64,000 bases of DNA from Cyclobacteriaceae bacterium (GTDB lineage Bacteria > Bacteroidota > Bacteroidia > Cytophagales > Cyclobacteriaceae): assembly GCA_025455015.1 (NCBI GenBank), contig JALONI010000002.1, positions 1 through 64,000 on the forward strand, written 5' to 3'. The notes below the pieces were generated by a model. It saw nothing but the letters and a program-made list of their open reading frames with translations, made no database searches and had not been told where the DNA came from. Each line of letters opens with the position of its first letter. The stretch's first letter is position 1. Shown in pieces: positions 34,281-42,676 of this stretch. The position numbers and the translations under genes are program-made.

Positions 34281-35684
34281 ATGAACGTCTCTCTCCGCTT
34301 CCTGGGGGCCGCCAAAAGTGTGACCGGATCCAAATACCTGCTGGAAATCGACCACCAACGCATCCTCGTGGATGGAGGACTGTTTCAAGGCCGCAAAGAA
34401 CTGCGGCTGCGCAACTGGCAGAAGCTGCCTGTAGACCCCGAAACTATTGACCAAATCATCGTGACGCACGCCCACATCGACCACATCGGCTACTTGCCGC
34501 GACTGGTGCGCGATGGCTTCCATGGCCTCATCCACTGCACCCACGCCACCAAAGACCTGATGAAAATCATGCTCAAAGATGCGGCCAAGCTGCAAGAGGA
34601 AGAAGCACTGTTTGCACTTAAACAGGGATACTCCAAACACAGCAAGCCCGAACCATTGTTTACCGAAGTCGATGCCGACCACGTGATGACGCTGGTGCGA
34701 AGTTGTGGTATGGAAAAAGCGGTCGCCTTGTCGCCCACGGTCAGCGTTCGGTTTTTCAACTCCGGTCATATTTTAGGATCGGCCATCGTAGAGGTGACGC
34801 TGACGGGCCAAACACAAGAAAAGAAGATTGTCTTCTCGGGTGATTTAGGCCGCTACGATGATCCGATCATGTACGAACCGCACGCGCTGCGGCAGGCCGA
34901 TGTGTTGGTGGTTGAGTCCACCTATGGCGACCGCAACAACCCGATGGGCGATGTGGAAGGTAACTTGGCCAACATCGTAAACGAGGCGTATGACCGACAA
35001 GGCGCCATCCTCATCCCGGCATTTGCCGTGGGACGCACGCAAACGCTTATTTTCTATTTGATCAAGTTGATGAACGCGCGGCAAATCCCGCTGCTGCCGA
35101 TCTACATCGACAGCCCTATGGCCATCAACGTGACGGATTTGTACGAGCGCCACAGCAGCCATCACAAGATCAAGGTAACACCCGAGGGCAACGAGCTGAT
35201 GAGCCTGTTTGATTCGCGTAACATCCATTTTTGCAACACCAAGCGCGAGTCGCAGGCGCTGAACAGCATGCGCAAACCGGCCATCATCATCTCGGCCAGT
35301 GGCATGGCCACCGGGGGACGCATTTTACACCACCTCTACCATCGCCTGGGTCGCGAAGAAGACACCGTACTCTTTGCGGGCTACCAAGGCGAGGGCACGC
35401 GCGGCCGCGACATCTTAGAGGGAGAGCCTACCGTGCGCATTTTTGGAGAAGAAGTGGCTGTCCGCTGTCAGGTGCGTCAAATCAACGGCTTGTCGGCCCA
35501 TGGCGACCAGGAAGACCTGCTGCGCTGGCTTCATAACTTTTCGGAAAACCCCAAGCGCGTGTTTATCACCCATGGCGAAGAAAAAGCGGCTGAGGCCTTT
35601 CGCACCGTGATGGAGGAGGAGCTCGGCTGGCATGCCACCGTACCCGACTACCTGGAAACGGCCGTTTTGTTTGAAGGGGTTTAG
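34281..35684 (+). CDS. Beta-CASP metallo-beta-lactamase-fold ribonuclease
   Basis: The 467-residue protein has the MBL zinc motif VTHAHIDHIGYLP, the following FFNSGHILGSAI and SGDLGRYDDP motifs, and beta-CASP motifs including VVESTYGDR, SASGMATGGRILHH and FITHGEEKAAEAF. This is the YSH1/CPSF73-like group of exo/endoribonucleases, cytoplasmic in bacteria; no KH domains are present. I chose the ATG at 34281 (MNVSLRFLGAAKSVTGSKY), because the upstream in-frame extension overlaps the preceding frame and lacks family character. Its stop overlaps the convergent gene by 4 bp. RNA substrate unknown. Confidence 0.9.
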   Translation: MNVSLRFLGAAKSVTGSKYLLEIDHQRILVDGGLFQGRKELRLRNWQKLPVDPETIDQIIVTHAHIDHIGYLPRLVRDGFHGLIHCTHATKDLMKIMLKDAAKLQEEEALFALKQGYSKHSKPEPLFTEVDADHVMTLVRSCGMEKAVALSPTVSVRFFNSGHILGSAIVEVTLTGQTQEKKIVFSGDLGRYDDPIMYEPHALRQADVLVVESTYGDRNNPMGDVEGNLANIVNEAYDRQGAILIPAFAVGRTQTLIFYLIKLMNARQIPLLPIYIDSPMAINVTDLYERHSSHHKIKVTPEGNELMSLFDSRNIHFCNTKRESQALNSMRKPAIIISASGMATGGRILHHLYHRLGREEDTVLFAGYQGEGTRGRDILEGEPTVRIFGEEVAVRCQVRQINGLSAHGDQEDLLRWLHNFSENPKRVFITHGEEKAAEAFRTVMEEELGWHATVPDYLETAVLFEGV

Positions 35685-36163
35685 CCCTTTAGCACCATTT
35701 CGCGCTCAGCCCCTTTGAGTTGGAGCCACGCCACCGCCCGGTGGCGCGAAGGCCAGTAGATGGCCAACAGAAAAACCGGCAGCACAAACGTGATGGCAAT
35801 CCACTGAAACAAGAAAAAAAGATTCAGCAACAAGCCGGGCAGCGATACCCACAACACCAGGCTGAGCTGACGGCCTACGGTTTTGCGATAGTGCTCCAGC
35901 CGGTCACCCAAAGAGGCGGTCGCGCCAAAAACGGGTCGCGATTGGCGCAGCCACCACGTATGGCCAACAAAACCCGCGAGGATGAGTGCCACCGTGAAAG
36001 CGGCTGCCTCGATTTCTGACAGCGGGGGAATGCGATAAAAGTACCTAGGCCAAAACAGCGGCAAGGCAACGGAGCTGCCCACCAGCAGTGCCAAGAGTAA
36101 CGCATACCGAAGGGCCAACGTGTGGAGTCGGACAAAAAACTCGGCCAGGGAACTATACCTCAT
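35681..36163 (-). CDS. Small polytopic membrane protein, unknown function
   Basis: I do not recognise this 160-residue protein. It shows about four TM helices as two hairpins: residues about 20-38 (LRYALLLALLVGSSVALPLF), 50-70, 100-118 (LSLVLWVSLPGLLLNLFFLFQ) and 120-138. Basic residues (RLEHYRKTVGRQ, SRHRAVAW) suggest cytoplasmic N and C termini. The last 20 residues (LQLKGAEREMVLKG) are charged. It follows a strong terminator and so is its own unit. A TTG at 36196 would add 11 residues but lies in the terminator's T run; the ATG at 36163 is preferred. Confidence 0.75.
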   Translation of the reverse strand: MRYSSLAEFFVRLHTLALRYALLLALLVGSSVALPLFWPRYFYRIPPLSEIEAAAFTVALILAGFVGHTWWLRQSRPVFGATASLGDRLEHYRKTVGRQLSLVLWVSLPGLLLNLFFLFQWIAITFVLPVFLLAIYWPSRHRAVAWLQLKGAEREMVLKG

Positions 36164-36192
36164 GGTGCGAAGTAACCGCTTTTTGTCCACAC

Positions 36193-36234
36193 CCAAAAAA
36201 GCAAAGGATCCCGCTCGTGCGGGATCCTTTGCTT
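36193..36234 (-). terminator. Strong intrinsic terminator
   Basis: Perfect 16-bp arms (AAGCAAAGGATCCCGC and its complement, 36199-36214 and 36219-36234) with a TCGT loop are followed on the minus strand by a run of six T. It closes the transcript of the secreted-protein gene at 36256-36840. Confidence 0.93.
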
Positions 36235-36255
36235 GGTCCGGTTATTGACTGGATC

Positions 36256-36840
36256 CTAATACTTCACTTTCTTCACGTTGCCTTTAAGGTCAGCGATTTC
36301 GAACGTAGGTGTGCCGCGCACGTTGCGCAGGTCATACACCAACGCTGAATTCGGAGCAAACATCCGGCTGTCTTCCAACACCAGTTGAAAGTCGCCATCG
36401 TAGATGCGCACCGCCAACTCCTCTGCTTCACCACTTCCTTTCGCCACCAGGTACTTGGTGCGATCGGTCGTTTTCGCCACGTGGATATTCACCGCGTTTT
36501 TACCCTGGGCTACCACGTTACCCGACACCACCTTCACATACTCAGTCTGCACGATGGCGTTGTCCTCGATCTGAATTTTGTACGTGCCAGCCGGCATGCC
36601 TACAAAATTCAACGGACGGCTGAAGCCATTCTTACTGTTGATGTCTTCTGCAAAAACCTGCTTCCCGGCTGCATTGAACACACGCAGGGTGATCAGCGAA
36701 GAAACGCCCCGCTCGTAAATCACCTTGAATACACCCGCTTTCTGGCTGATGACCACCATCTGCGGCTTGCCCGGCTTAGCCCATGCCGTCAGGGATACGA
36801 TCATGGCCAAGGCGATCGCTACAACATTTTTCGTTTTCAT
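36256..36840 (-). CDS. Secreted protein with two beta-sandwich repeats
   Basis: The 194-residue product has a signal peptide (MKTKNVVAIALAMIVSLTAWA) and two similar segments with the alternating pattern of a small beta-sandwich. The first is LRVFNAAGKQVFAEDI ... FVGMPAGTYKIQIEDN, the second LAVRIYDGDFQLVLED ... FEIADLKGNVKKV. The first repeat resembles the LxVxNxxGxxVxxxxI...LxxGxYxxxI pattern of type A type IX sorting domains, but it is not C-terminal, so I read it as a structural relative and not a sorting signal. It is monocistronic, with its own promoter and terminator. Function unknown. Confidence 0.8.
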   Translation of the reverse strand: MKTKNVVAIALAMIVSLTAWAKPGKPQMVVISQKAGVFKVIYERGVSSLITLRVFNAAGKQVFAEDINSKNGFSRPLNFVGMPAGTYKIQIEDNAIVQTEYVKVVSGNVVAQGKNAVNIHVAKTTDRTKYLVAKGSGEAEELAVRIYDGDFQLVLEDSRMFAPNSALVYDLRNVRGTPTFEIADLKGNVKKVKY

Positions 36841-36865
36841 AGTTTTTTCCTTTTTGTTTTCGATA

Positions 36866-36891
36866 CAAATGTACGGGCGTAGCGAAGGCAA
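36866..36891 (-). promoter_or_regulatory. Promoter of the secreted beta-sandwich gene
   Basis: On the minus strand TACATTTG (36873-36866) fits the -7 consensus and a TTG (36891-36889) lies 15 bp upstream, slightly closer than normal. It predicts a 21-nt leader containing AAGGAAAA before the ATG. Confidence 0.55.
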
Positions 36892-37097
36892 GGCCGTGTC
36901 TTGTAAGTAAACTTGATTTTTACCGTAAAAAAACGTTTGCAGTGTTTGGGTTTTGCCTACTAAAAAAATAGACTATCCCATCACTTCAAATTGCCGCAAA
37001 AAAAGCATCGGCATAAAAACGTTTCGCTGGCAACGTTTGCACCCGCGGGCGCCTGCGGCCCTGTGGAGCCAATTTATGGCGGCAACCTATCGCGAAC
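36892..37097. other. Intergenic stretch without a gene
   Basis: I see no coding signal here. The only structure is a TTTTTAC-C-GTAAAAA palindrome and several A/T runs; the sequence turns GC-rich near 37040. Confidence 0.6.
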
Positions 37098-37128
37098 AAA
37101 AAAACCGGGCGAGGATCGCGCCCGGTTT
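37098..37128 (-). terminator. Minus-strand intrinsic terminator
   Basis: AAACCGGGCG (37102-37111) and CGCCCGGTTT (37119-37128) form a 10-bp stem with a 7-nt loop; on the minus strand it is followed by a T run. It lies 420 bp beyond the ftsZ stop, after a nearer ftsZ terminator, which implies that something is transcribed across the repeats at 37179-37378. Confidence 0.75.
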
Positions 37129-37178
37129 CGTGCCGTTGCCCCAACTCAGGTTTCCAATACGGCCACTTCCTTCCGTTT

Positions 37179-37378
37179 GGAACTTCGTAGTTCGAACATC
37201 ACTTCGTTCTTTCTGGAACTTCGTAGTATAAACACTACTTCCCTTTTTGAACTCCGTAGTAGAAACACTTCGTTCCTTTTTTGAACTTCGAAATACAAAC
37301 ACCCCTACGTTTCTGGCAAAGCCTCGAAATGTAAACACCCCTACGCTCCTGGCGGAGCTTCGGGGTGTAAAGAAAAAA
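37179..37378. repeat. Imperfect tandem repeat, about 36-bp period
   Basis: Five full units and one partial unit begin at about 37179, 37215, 37249, 37283, 37321 and 37357. Each opens with GAACTTCG or a variant, continues with a TAGTxxAAACAC core and ends in a T/C-rich segment; unit lengths are 34-38 bp. The last two units share CGAAATGTAAACACCCCTACG and differ from the first three, so the array has evolved in two blocks. Neighbouring units differ at many sites and there are no unique spacers, so it is not CRISPR. Confidence 0.8.
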
Positions 37379-37459
37379 GGCATTCCGGTACCGGCAAAAA
37401 ATATTTACCACCAACAACCACTACGAATGGAGTAAATAACCAGTCGTACCGGAAATGCC
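37372..37459 (-). terminator. ftsZ: Long-loop terminator of ftsZ
   Basis: On the minus strand GGCATTTCCGGTAC (37459-37446) pairs with GTACCGGAATGCC (37391-37379), with one bulged T and a loop of 54 nt, followed by TTTTTTC. It is the first termination signal after ftsZ. Confidence 0.6.
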
Positions 37460-37547
37460 ATGCTTTACCAAATTCAAAATTTCAAATTCAACATCTAAAA
37501 CTTCTATCACGAATGTTGAATCTTACATCTTGAATTTTGAATTTCTA
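37460..37547. other. AT-rich spacer with inverted repeat
   Basis: AAATTCAAAAT (37470-37480) and ATTTTGAATTT (37534-37544) are inverted copies within an AT-rich stretch of short reiterated ATTCAA and TTGAAT words, directly after the ftsZ stop. Similar word-repeats are common in intergenic DNA of this phylum. No gene is seen. Confidence 0.6.
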
Positions 37548-39152
37548 TCAATCTACATTGTCATGCAAGAACTTATTGTTTCCCAGCAGGGTATTATCAT
37601 CATTCAAGTTGTACCGCGAGATAAACGACTCGGACGAATGCGGCACCCCGTTATCCATCTTCACGCCCCTGCGCAGGTAAGCCGGCAGTGTCCATTTTTC
37701 GTTGAACTCATCCTTGGTCATTTCCGGCTTGGCCATTTTTGCCTTTAGCTTCTCGCGTCTTTCTTTAGCCTGCTGTTCTAACCGTTCTTTCGTCTTGCGG
37801 TACTCCATCATGCCGTCTTCGTTGATGATCTGATCTGCGCTGACGCCCTTACCCACTGTAAACTCGTCATCCTCCTCTGCAAAGAGCCCTTCCTCGCCCT
37901 CGTCTTCGTGGGTTTCGGCTTTATGAAACAGTTCAAAGGTGTACGTGCGCTCCTCGGTTTTCTTTTCCTCCAGCGGCAGCTTTGTTTCGTCCGGTGGCAG
38001 CGAAAGATCGGGTGTGTTGAGCACCGGTTTATCTTTATCCGACAACACGGGCGCCTTCAACTGGATTTCCTGCGTGCGTTGATTGACCGAGTTATCGATG
38101 GGGGCATCAAAAAGCGAGATTTGAGTTTTGTCCAGTTCGTGTACTTTTTTGTCCTCGGTTTTCTTCGCGGTGCGCGCCTCGGTTTGGAAACCCGTGGCGA
38201 TAACGGTTACGCGAATGCAGTCGCCCAGGTTGGTATCCACGCCATGGCCAAAAATCACTTCCGCCTCTTCCCCAGCCTGCTGTTGAATGTACTCAGTAAT
38301 GGTGCTCAGCTCATCCATCTGCAATTCGGCTTCTTCGCCCGAGATGATCGACAAGAGGATTTTCTTGGCGCCCATGATGTCGTGGTTGTCGAGCAGCGGA
38401 GAGGCCAAGGCATTTTGCGCGGCCAGCAACGCGCGGTTTTCGCCCCGGGTCTCGGCCGAGCCCATAACGGCTGCGCCCGCATTCAGCATCACCGTGCGCA
38501 CGTCCTGGAAGTCAACATTTACATAGCCGGCCTGGGTGATGATCTCTGCAATCCCTTTGGCCGCGGTGGTCAACACATTGTCGGCCTCGGCCCACGCTTG
38601 CCCTACCCCCAGGTTTCCGTAAATCTCGCGAAGTTTGTCGTTTAAGATGACCAGCACCGTATCGCACGAAGCGCGCATGGCTTCGATACCCACCTGCGCT
38701 TGAGCTGTTTTCTTCTTTCCCTCAAACGCAAACGGAACGGTTACGATACCCACGGTGAGGATGTCCATATCTTTGGCGATCTTCGCAATGACGGGTGCGG
38801 CCCCCGTGCCCGTGCCTCCGCCCATCCCGGCCGTGACAAACACCATCTTGGTGCCCATCAGCATTTCGCGTACTTGCTCCTTACTTTCAATGGCGGCTGC
38901 GCGCCCCACTTCGGGGTTTGCTCCGCAGCCCAATCCTTCGGTGAGGTTAACGCCCAGTTGAAGTTTGTTGGGCACCGGGCTGCTGTTGAGCGCCTGTAAG
39001 TCCGTGTTGGCCACCACAAACTCGACATCCTTGATGCCTTGCTTGTACATGTGGTTCACCGCATTGCTTCCTCCGCCCCCCACACCGATCACTTTAATGA
39101 TCGACTTGTGGTGCTTGGGAAGCTCAAATTTGTATGATCCTGTTTCAAACAT
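37548..39152 (-). CDS. ftsZ: Cell division protein FtsZ
   Basis: The 534-residue tubulin-like GTPase polymerises into the Z ring. The nucleotide-binding VIGVGGGGSNAVNHM is at residues 21-35, the tubulin signature GGGTGTG at 111-117, and the T7-loop region follows (NVDFQDVRTVM). At 534 residues it is longer than E. coli FtsZ (383): after the GTPase core there is a Glu/Lys/Asp-rich linker of about 170 residues, then a conserved PAYLRRGVKM element around 490-499 (the likely FtsA/tether-binding peptide) followed by 35 more residues. It is the last gene of the dcw cluster, 39 bp after ftsA. Confidence 0.97.
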   Translation of the reverse strand: MFETGSYKFELPKHHKSIIKVIGVGGGGSNAVNHMYKQGIKDVEFVVANTDLQALNSSPVPNKLQLGVNLTEGLGCGANPEVGRAAAIESKEQVREMLMGTKMVFVTAGMGGGTGTGAAPVIAKIAKDMDILTVGIVTVPFAFEGKKKTAQAQVGIEAMRASCDTVLVILNDKLREIYGNLGVGQAWAEADNVLTTAAKGIAEIITQAGYVNVDFQDVRTVMLNAGAAVMGSAETRGENRALLAAQNALASPLLDNHDIMGAKKILLSIISGEEAELQMDELSTITEYIQQQAGEEAEVIFGHGVDTNLGDCIRVTVIATGFQTEARTAKKTEDKKVHELDKTQISLFDAPIDNSVNQRTQEIQLKAPVLSDKDKPVLNTPDLSLPPDETKLPLEEKKTEERTYTFELFHKAETHEDEGEEGLFAEEDDEFTVGKGVSADQIINEDGMMEYRKTKERLEQQAKERREKLKAKMAKPEMTKDEFNEKWTLPAYLRRGVKMDNGVPHSSESFISRYNLNDDNTLLGNNKFLHDNVD

Positions 39153-39191
39153 GACGATTGTGTTTTAGTGGTTGTATTCGTTCAATGTTTT

Positions 39192-40499
39192 TTAGTATTC
39201 GTTTTTGCCATCCAAGTCGTCAATCAACAGTCCTTTGGTCTTGTTCAGGATGTTGGTGAAGAAGTCGCTGGTGAGCGCGGCCTTTTTGGTTTTCACGGGT
39301 GGCTTCACCACGGTTTTGGCTTCGCGGTACCGTTCCTCGCGTTCGTCCAGCGAGCGGAAACCCGCCAGCACCAATCCCACGGCAGTGGCATACATGGGGC
39401 TTTTCACCGCCTCGAGTTTGCTCTTGCCCAGGTGCTCGTTAGGATACCCTATGCGCGTGTCCATGCCGGTCATGTACTCGACCAACTGTTTTAAGTTGGC
39501 GAGTTGCGAACCGCCACCCGTGATCACGATGCCGCCCGCCAATCGATTTTCAAACCCCGAGCTGATGATTTCGGTGTGCGCCATTTCAATGATCTCCTCC
39601 ATGCGTGCCTGGATGATGTTCGCCAGGTTTTTCACGGAGATTTCCTTAGCTGTGCGGTTGCGGATGCCCGGTATGGACACCACTTCGTTGGGGCTCGCCT
39701 CTTCGGATATGGCCTTGCCAAACCGCGTCTTCAACTGCTCGGCCTGCTTGCCCATTACTTGCAATCCGTTTTGAATGTCTTTTGTCAGGATTTCGCCACC
39801 AAACGGAATGACGGCTGTGTGGCGGATGATGTTATCATAAAAAATGGCGATGTCAGTCGTGCCGCCACCAATGTCGATCAGACAAACACCTGCTTCTTTT
39901 TCTTCTTCGCTCAGCACGGCCAGGCTGGAGGCCAGCGGCTCTAAAATCAAATCGTCAATCTCGATGCTGCTTCTGCGAACACATTTGTTGATGTTGTTGA
40001 TGGCGCTGGTTTGCGCAGTAATCACATGGAAATCGGCTTCGAGTTTCACCCCGCTCATCCCAACCGGATCTTTGATGCCTTCCTCATAATCTACTGTGTA
40101 GTCCTGCGGCATCACGTGGATGATCTCACTGCCCGAAGGCACTACCATCCGGTACATGTCATCGGTGAGGCGGCTCACGTCTTCGATCGTGATTTCCCCT
40201 TCTTTGGAATCGCGCAACATGCTGTTGTGGTGGATGGAGCTGCGGATATGCTGGCCGGCAATACCCACGTTTACCACACCAATGTCAATGCCCGACATAT
40301 CGCTGGCTTCTTTGATGGCTTTTTCAATGGCCAGCACGGTTTTGTCGATGTTAACAACAATCCCTTTGATGACTCCTTCGGACTCGGCCTTGCCCATGCC
40401 AAGCACTTCCAGTTTGCCGAATTCGTTTTTGCGGCCCACAATGGCGCATATTTTCGTAGTGCCAATGTCCAGTCCGACTACTATTTTCTCGTTCTCCAT
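39192..40499 (-). CDS. ftsA: Cell division protein FtsA
   Basis: The 435-residue actin-like ATPase tethers FtsZ to the membrane. It begins KIVVGLDIGTTKICAIVG (phosphate 1), includes the SHS2/1C domain with VGIAGQHIRS, then DIGGGTTDIAIF (phosphate 2) and GIVITGGGSQLANL (adenosine motif). The C terminus (FFTNILNKTKGLLID) has the amphipathic character of the membrane-targeting helix. It lies 31 bp after ftsQ. Confidence 0.96.
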   Translation of the reverse strand: MENEKIVVGLDIGTTKICAIVGRKNEFGKLEVLGMGKAESEGVIKGIVVNIDKTVLAIEKAIKEASDMSGIDIGVVNVGIAGQHIRSSIHHNSMLRDSKEGEITIEDVSRLTDDMYRMVVPSGSEIIHVMPQDYTVDYEEGIKDPVGMSGVKLEADFHVITAQTSAINNINKCVRRSSIEIDDLILEPLASSLAVLSEEEKEAGVCLIDIGGGTTDIAIFYDNIIRHTAVIPFGGEILTKDIQNGLQVMGKQAEQLKTRFGKAISEEASPNEVVSIPGIRNRTAKEISVKNLANIIQARMEEIIEMAHTEIISSGFENRLAGGIVITGGGSQLANLKQLVEYMTGMDTRIGYPNEHLGKSKLEAVKSPMYATAVGLVLAGFRSLDEREERYREAKTVVKPPVKTKKAALTSDFFTNILNKTKGLLIDDLDGKNEY

Positions 40500-40530
40500 G
40501 ACTCGTATGTGTTTAGTGGTTGTTTCTCTT

Positions 40531-41295
40531 TCATTCTGCGATTACTTGTCCTTCGTACTCCAGGTTCACCCGGTCGTAGCGCGTCCAGCCACGCTGCGGC
40601 AATATTTCTTTGTAAAAGACGCGGAGCTTATCAAATTTTTCCTCCATGTTGTCGGGCGTACCAAACTCCACCTTCTGCCCGGTCACTTGAGGATAGAGCG
40701 TCACCCGGCCTTTCGCGTCAATGTCCAGTTGGGCTATCTGCGCCTTCCAAAACCGATCTTCGTTGATGTAGCGAATCATCGCTAACAGTTGTTGCCCCTC
40801 ATCCAGTCGGGTCAGGTCTTCTGCCTGCAACAAGCGCTTGACAAACGGCCCGCTCACCAACACCACCCGCGAAGTGTATTTCTCCGACACGCCCATCACC
40901 GTGCCATCTTCTGCGATGTAGGCATCCGGGGCATCTTCTTGAATGATTCTTGCCATGGGCCTTCGCAGCTCTACCTGAACGACCAGGTTGCCCTTTAAAT
41001 CGCCATAGAGCTCTGCGTCCAAAATATGTTTGTCGTACATGATCTTGGCCTCCAGTGCTTTCAGGTCAATGCGGTGAAGACCCACGCCTTTGATCGCCTG
41101 TCCGCTGCGCTCAATCAGCCGAAGGATGTCCGCCTCGTCTAAAAAGTGGTTTTCGTGTACGTTGTCCAATTCGACCAACACGTCTTGACACACCGTGCCA
41201 CCCTGCTTGCGTTCGCTAAAGGCAATGAGTAGCGACAACGCCAGCAATGCGCTTACCACTTTCACTTCCTTGCGTATGGTTAGCTTCCACTTCAT
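40531..41295 (-). CDS. ftsQ: Cell division protein FtsQ
   Basis: The 254-residue bitopic protein has a short cytoplasmic N terminus, one TM helix at about residues 12-28 (VVSALLALSLLIAF), a POTRA domain (VELDNVHENHFLDEADILRLIE ... DAELYGDLKGNLVVQVELRRPMARI) and a beta domain (DAYIAEDGTVMGVSEKYTSRVVLVSG). It scaffolds FtsB/FtsL and regulates septal synthesis. Sequence conservation is low, so the assignment rests on topology, domain pattern and position between murC and ftsA. The ATG overlaps the murC stop by 4 bp. Confidence 0.9.
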   Translation of the reverse strand: MKWKLTIRKEVKVVSALLALSLLIAFSERKQGGTVCQDVLVELDNVHENHFLDEADILRLIERSGQAIKGVGLHRIDLKALEAKIMYDKHILDAELYGDLKGNLVVQVELRRPMARIIQEDAPDAYIAEDGTVMGVSEKYTSRVVLVSGPFVKRLLQAEDLTRLDEGQQLLAMIRYINEDRFWKAQIAQLDIDAKGRVTLYPQVTGQKVEFGTPDNMEEKFDKLRVFYKEILPQRGWTRYDRVNLEYEGQVIAE

Positions 41296-42674
41296 ACGTA
41301 TCGCTTAATGACCATTTCTTTGATGGGGTTGACGAACGTGTCAATATCCCCCGCGCCCACCGTGGCCACAACCTCCAACTCTAAATCTTCCAGGCGGTGG
41401 AGTACGTCTTTCTTTCCGCAGCGAATCTTGACCGGGCTGGTGATGGCGGGGAAGAGCATATCCGATGTTACCCCCGGTATCGGCTCCTCGCGCGCAGGAT
41501 AGATGTCCATGAGCAATACTTGGTCCGCCAGGCTCAGGCTTTTCGAAAAGCCGTCTGCAAAATCGCGGGTGCGCGTAAAGAGGTGCGGCTGAAAGACCAC
41601 CGTAATTTTACGCCCGGCATACATAGACCTCAGCGATTTCAAAAACGCTTCGATCTCGGCCGGATGGTGGGCGTAGTCGTCAATGTAGGTAACGCGTGGC
41701 GACTTCACGACAAATTCAAACCTGCGCTTCACCCCGCGAAACGAATGCAATGCCTGCTTGATCGTCTCGTCTGCAATACCGAGGTGCTTGGCCACCAGAG
41801 CGGCCGCCATGGCGTTTTCCATATTGTGAAAACCGGGGACACCGAGCTGAATTTTCTCAATCGTCCAGGCGGGGCCTGTCAAATCGAATTCAAAAAATCC
41901 GCCCTTCGCGGTAATATTGCTGGCAAAAAATTGCCCCCGGTCTTTACCATACGTTTCCTGCGCCACTGCGCTGCCGCTGCCCAAAGCCGCCACCGACTCG
42001 TGTATAATCAATTTGCCCTGCGTTTGTATCTGCCCGACAAAGTCCTTGAAAGAGGTAATCATGGCTGCGTGATCGCCATAGATGTCCAAGTGATCCGCAT
42101 CGGCTGAGGTAATCACGGCCACCTCCGGAAACAACCGCAAAAAAGAGCGGTCAAACTCATCGGCTTCCGCCACTACCCACGTGTGGGCCGTTACCTCGCC
42201 ATGCATGACCAAGTTGCTCTCGTAGTTGGTGGTGATGCCGCCCAGAAACGCCACCATGCTGGTGCCGGCCTCCTTCAACACGTGTGCAATCAATGACGAA
42301 GTAGTGGTTTTGCCGTGCGTGCCCGCGACCGCAATGGTGCGGTAGTTTTGGGTGAGTATCCCCAACACTTCGGAGCGCTTCACGATGGTGAATCCGTTGG
42401 CTTTCAGGTAGGCATGCTCTGCGTGATCTTTGGGAATGGCAGGGGTATAGACTACCAACGTTTTTTCGCTTGATACATAACCCGGGATGAGCGCCACGCG
42501 ATCGTCAAAGTGAATTTCCATTCCCTCTTCGATGAGTTCATGCGTGAGCGGGGTAGCCGTGCGGTCATAGCCCGCCACGCGCCAGCCTTTATGCTTAAAC
42601 CAACGCGCCAGCGCACTCATGCCAATGCCGCCAATGCCCAAAAAATAGATGCTATCGTATTGCTTCAAGTTCAC
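41292..42674 (-). CDS. murC: UDP-N-acetylmuramate-L-alanine ligase
   Basis: The 460-residue Mur ligase adds L-Ala to UDP-MurNAc in the cytoplasm. The N-terminal IYFLGIGGIGMSALARWF binds UDP-MurNAc, the P-loop is VAGTHGKTTTSSL, and the C-terminal domain shows YIDDYAHHPAEIEAFL, diagnostic for MurC. The length is normal. It lies 2 bp after murG and overlaps ftsQ by 4 bp. Confidence 0.97.
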   Translation of the reverse strand: MNLKQYDSIYFLGIGGIGMSALARWFKHKGWRVAGYDRTATPLTHELIEEGMEIHFDDRVALIPGYVSSEKTLVVYTPAIPKDHAEHAYLKANGFTIVKRSEVLGILTQNYRTIAVAGTHGKTTTSSLIAHVLKEAGTSMVAFLGGITTNYESNLVMHGEVTAHTWVVAEADEFDRSFLRLFPEVAVITSADADHLDIYGDHAAMITSFKDFVGQIQTQGKLIIHESVAALGSGSAVAQETYGKDRGQFFASNITAKGGFFEFDLTGPAWTIEKIQLGVPGFHNMENAMAAALVAKHLGIADETIKQALHSFRGVKRRFEFVVKSPRVTYIDDYAHHPAEIEAFLKSLRSMYAGRKITVVFQPHLFTRTRDFADGFSKSLSLADQVLLMDIYPAREEPIPGVTSDMLFPAITSPVKIRCGKKDVLHRLEDLELEVVATVGAGDIDTFVNPIKEMVIKRYV

Positions 42675-42676
42675 GT

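Noticed and set aside
36256..36840. Type IX secretion sorting domain
   Set aside because: The similar beta-sandwich pattern is not at the C terminus and is repeated, so it does not fit a sorting signal.
37179..37378. CRISPR array
   Set aside because: Units are contiguous and degenerate, with no unique spacers, and no cas gene is in the window.
37087..37383. 98-codon minus-strand frame across the tandem repeats
   Set aside because: It starts inside the ftsZ terminator T run, passes through another terminator hairpin, and its repeated peptide follows only from the DNA repeat.
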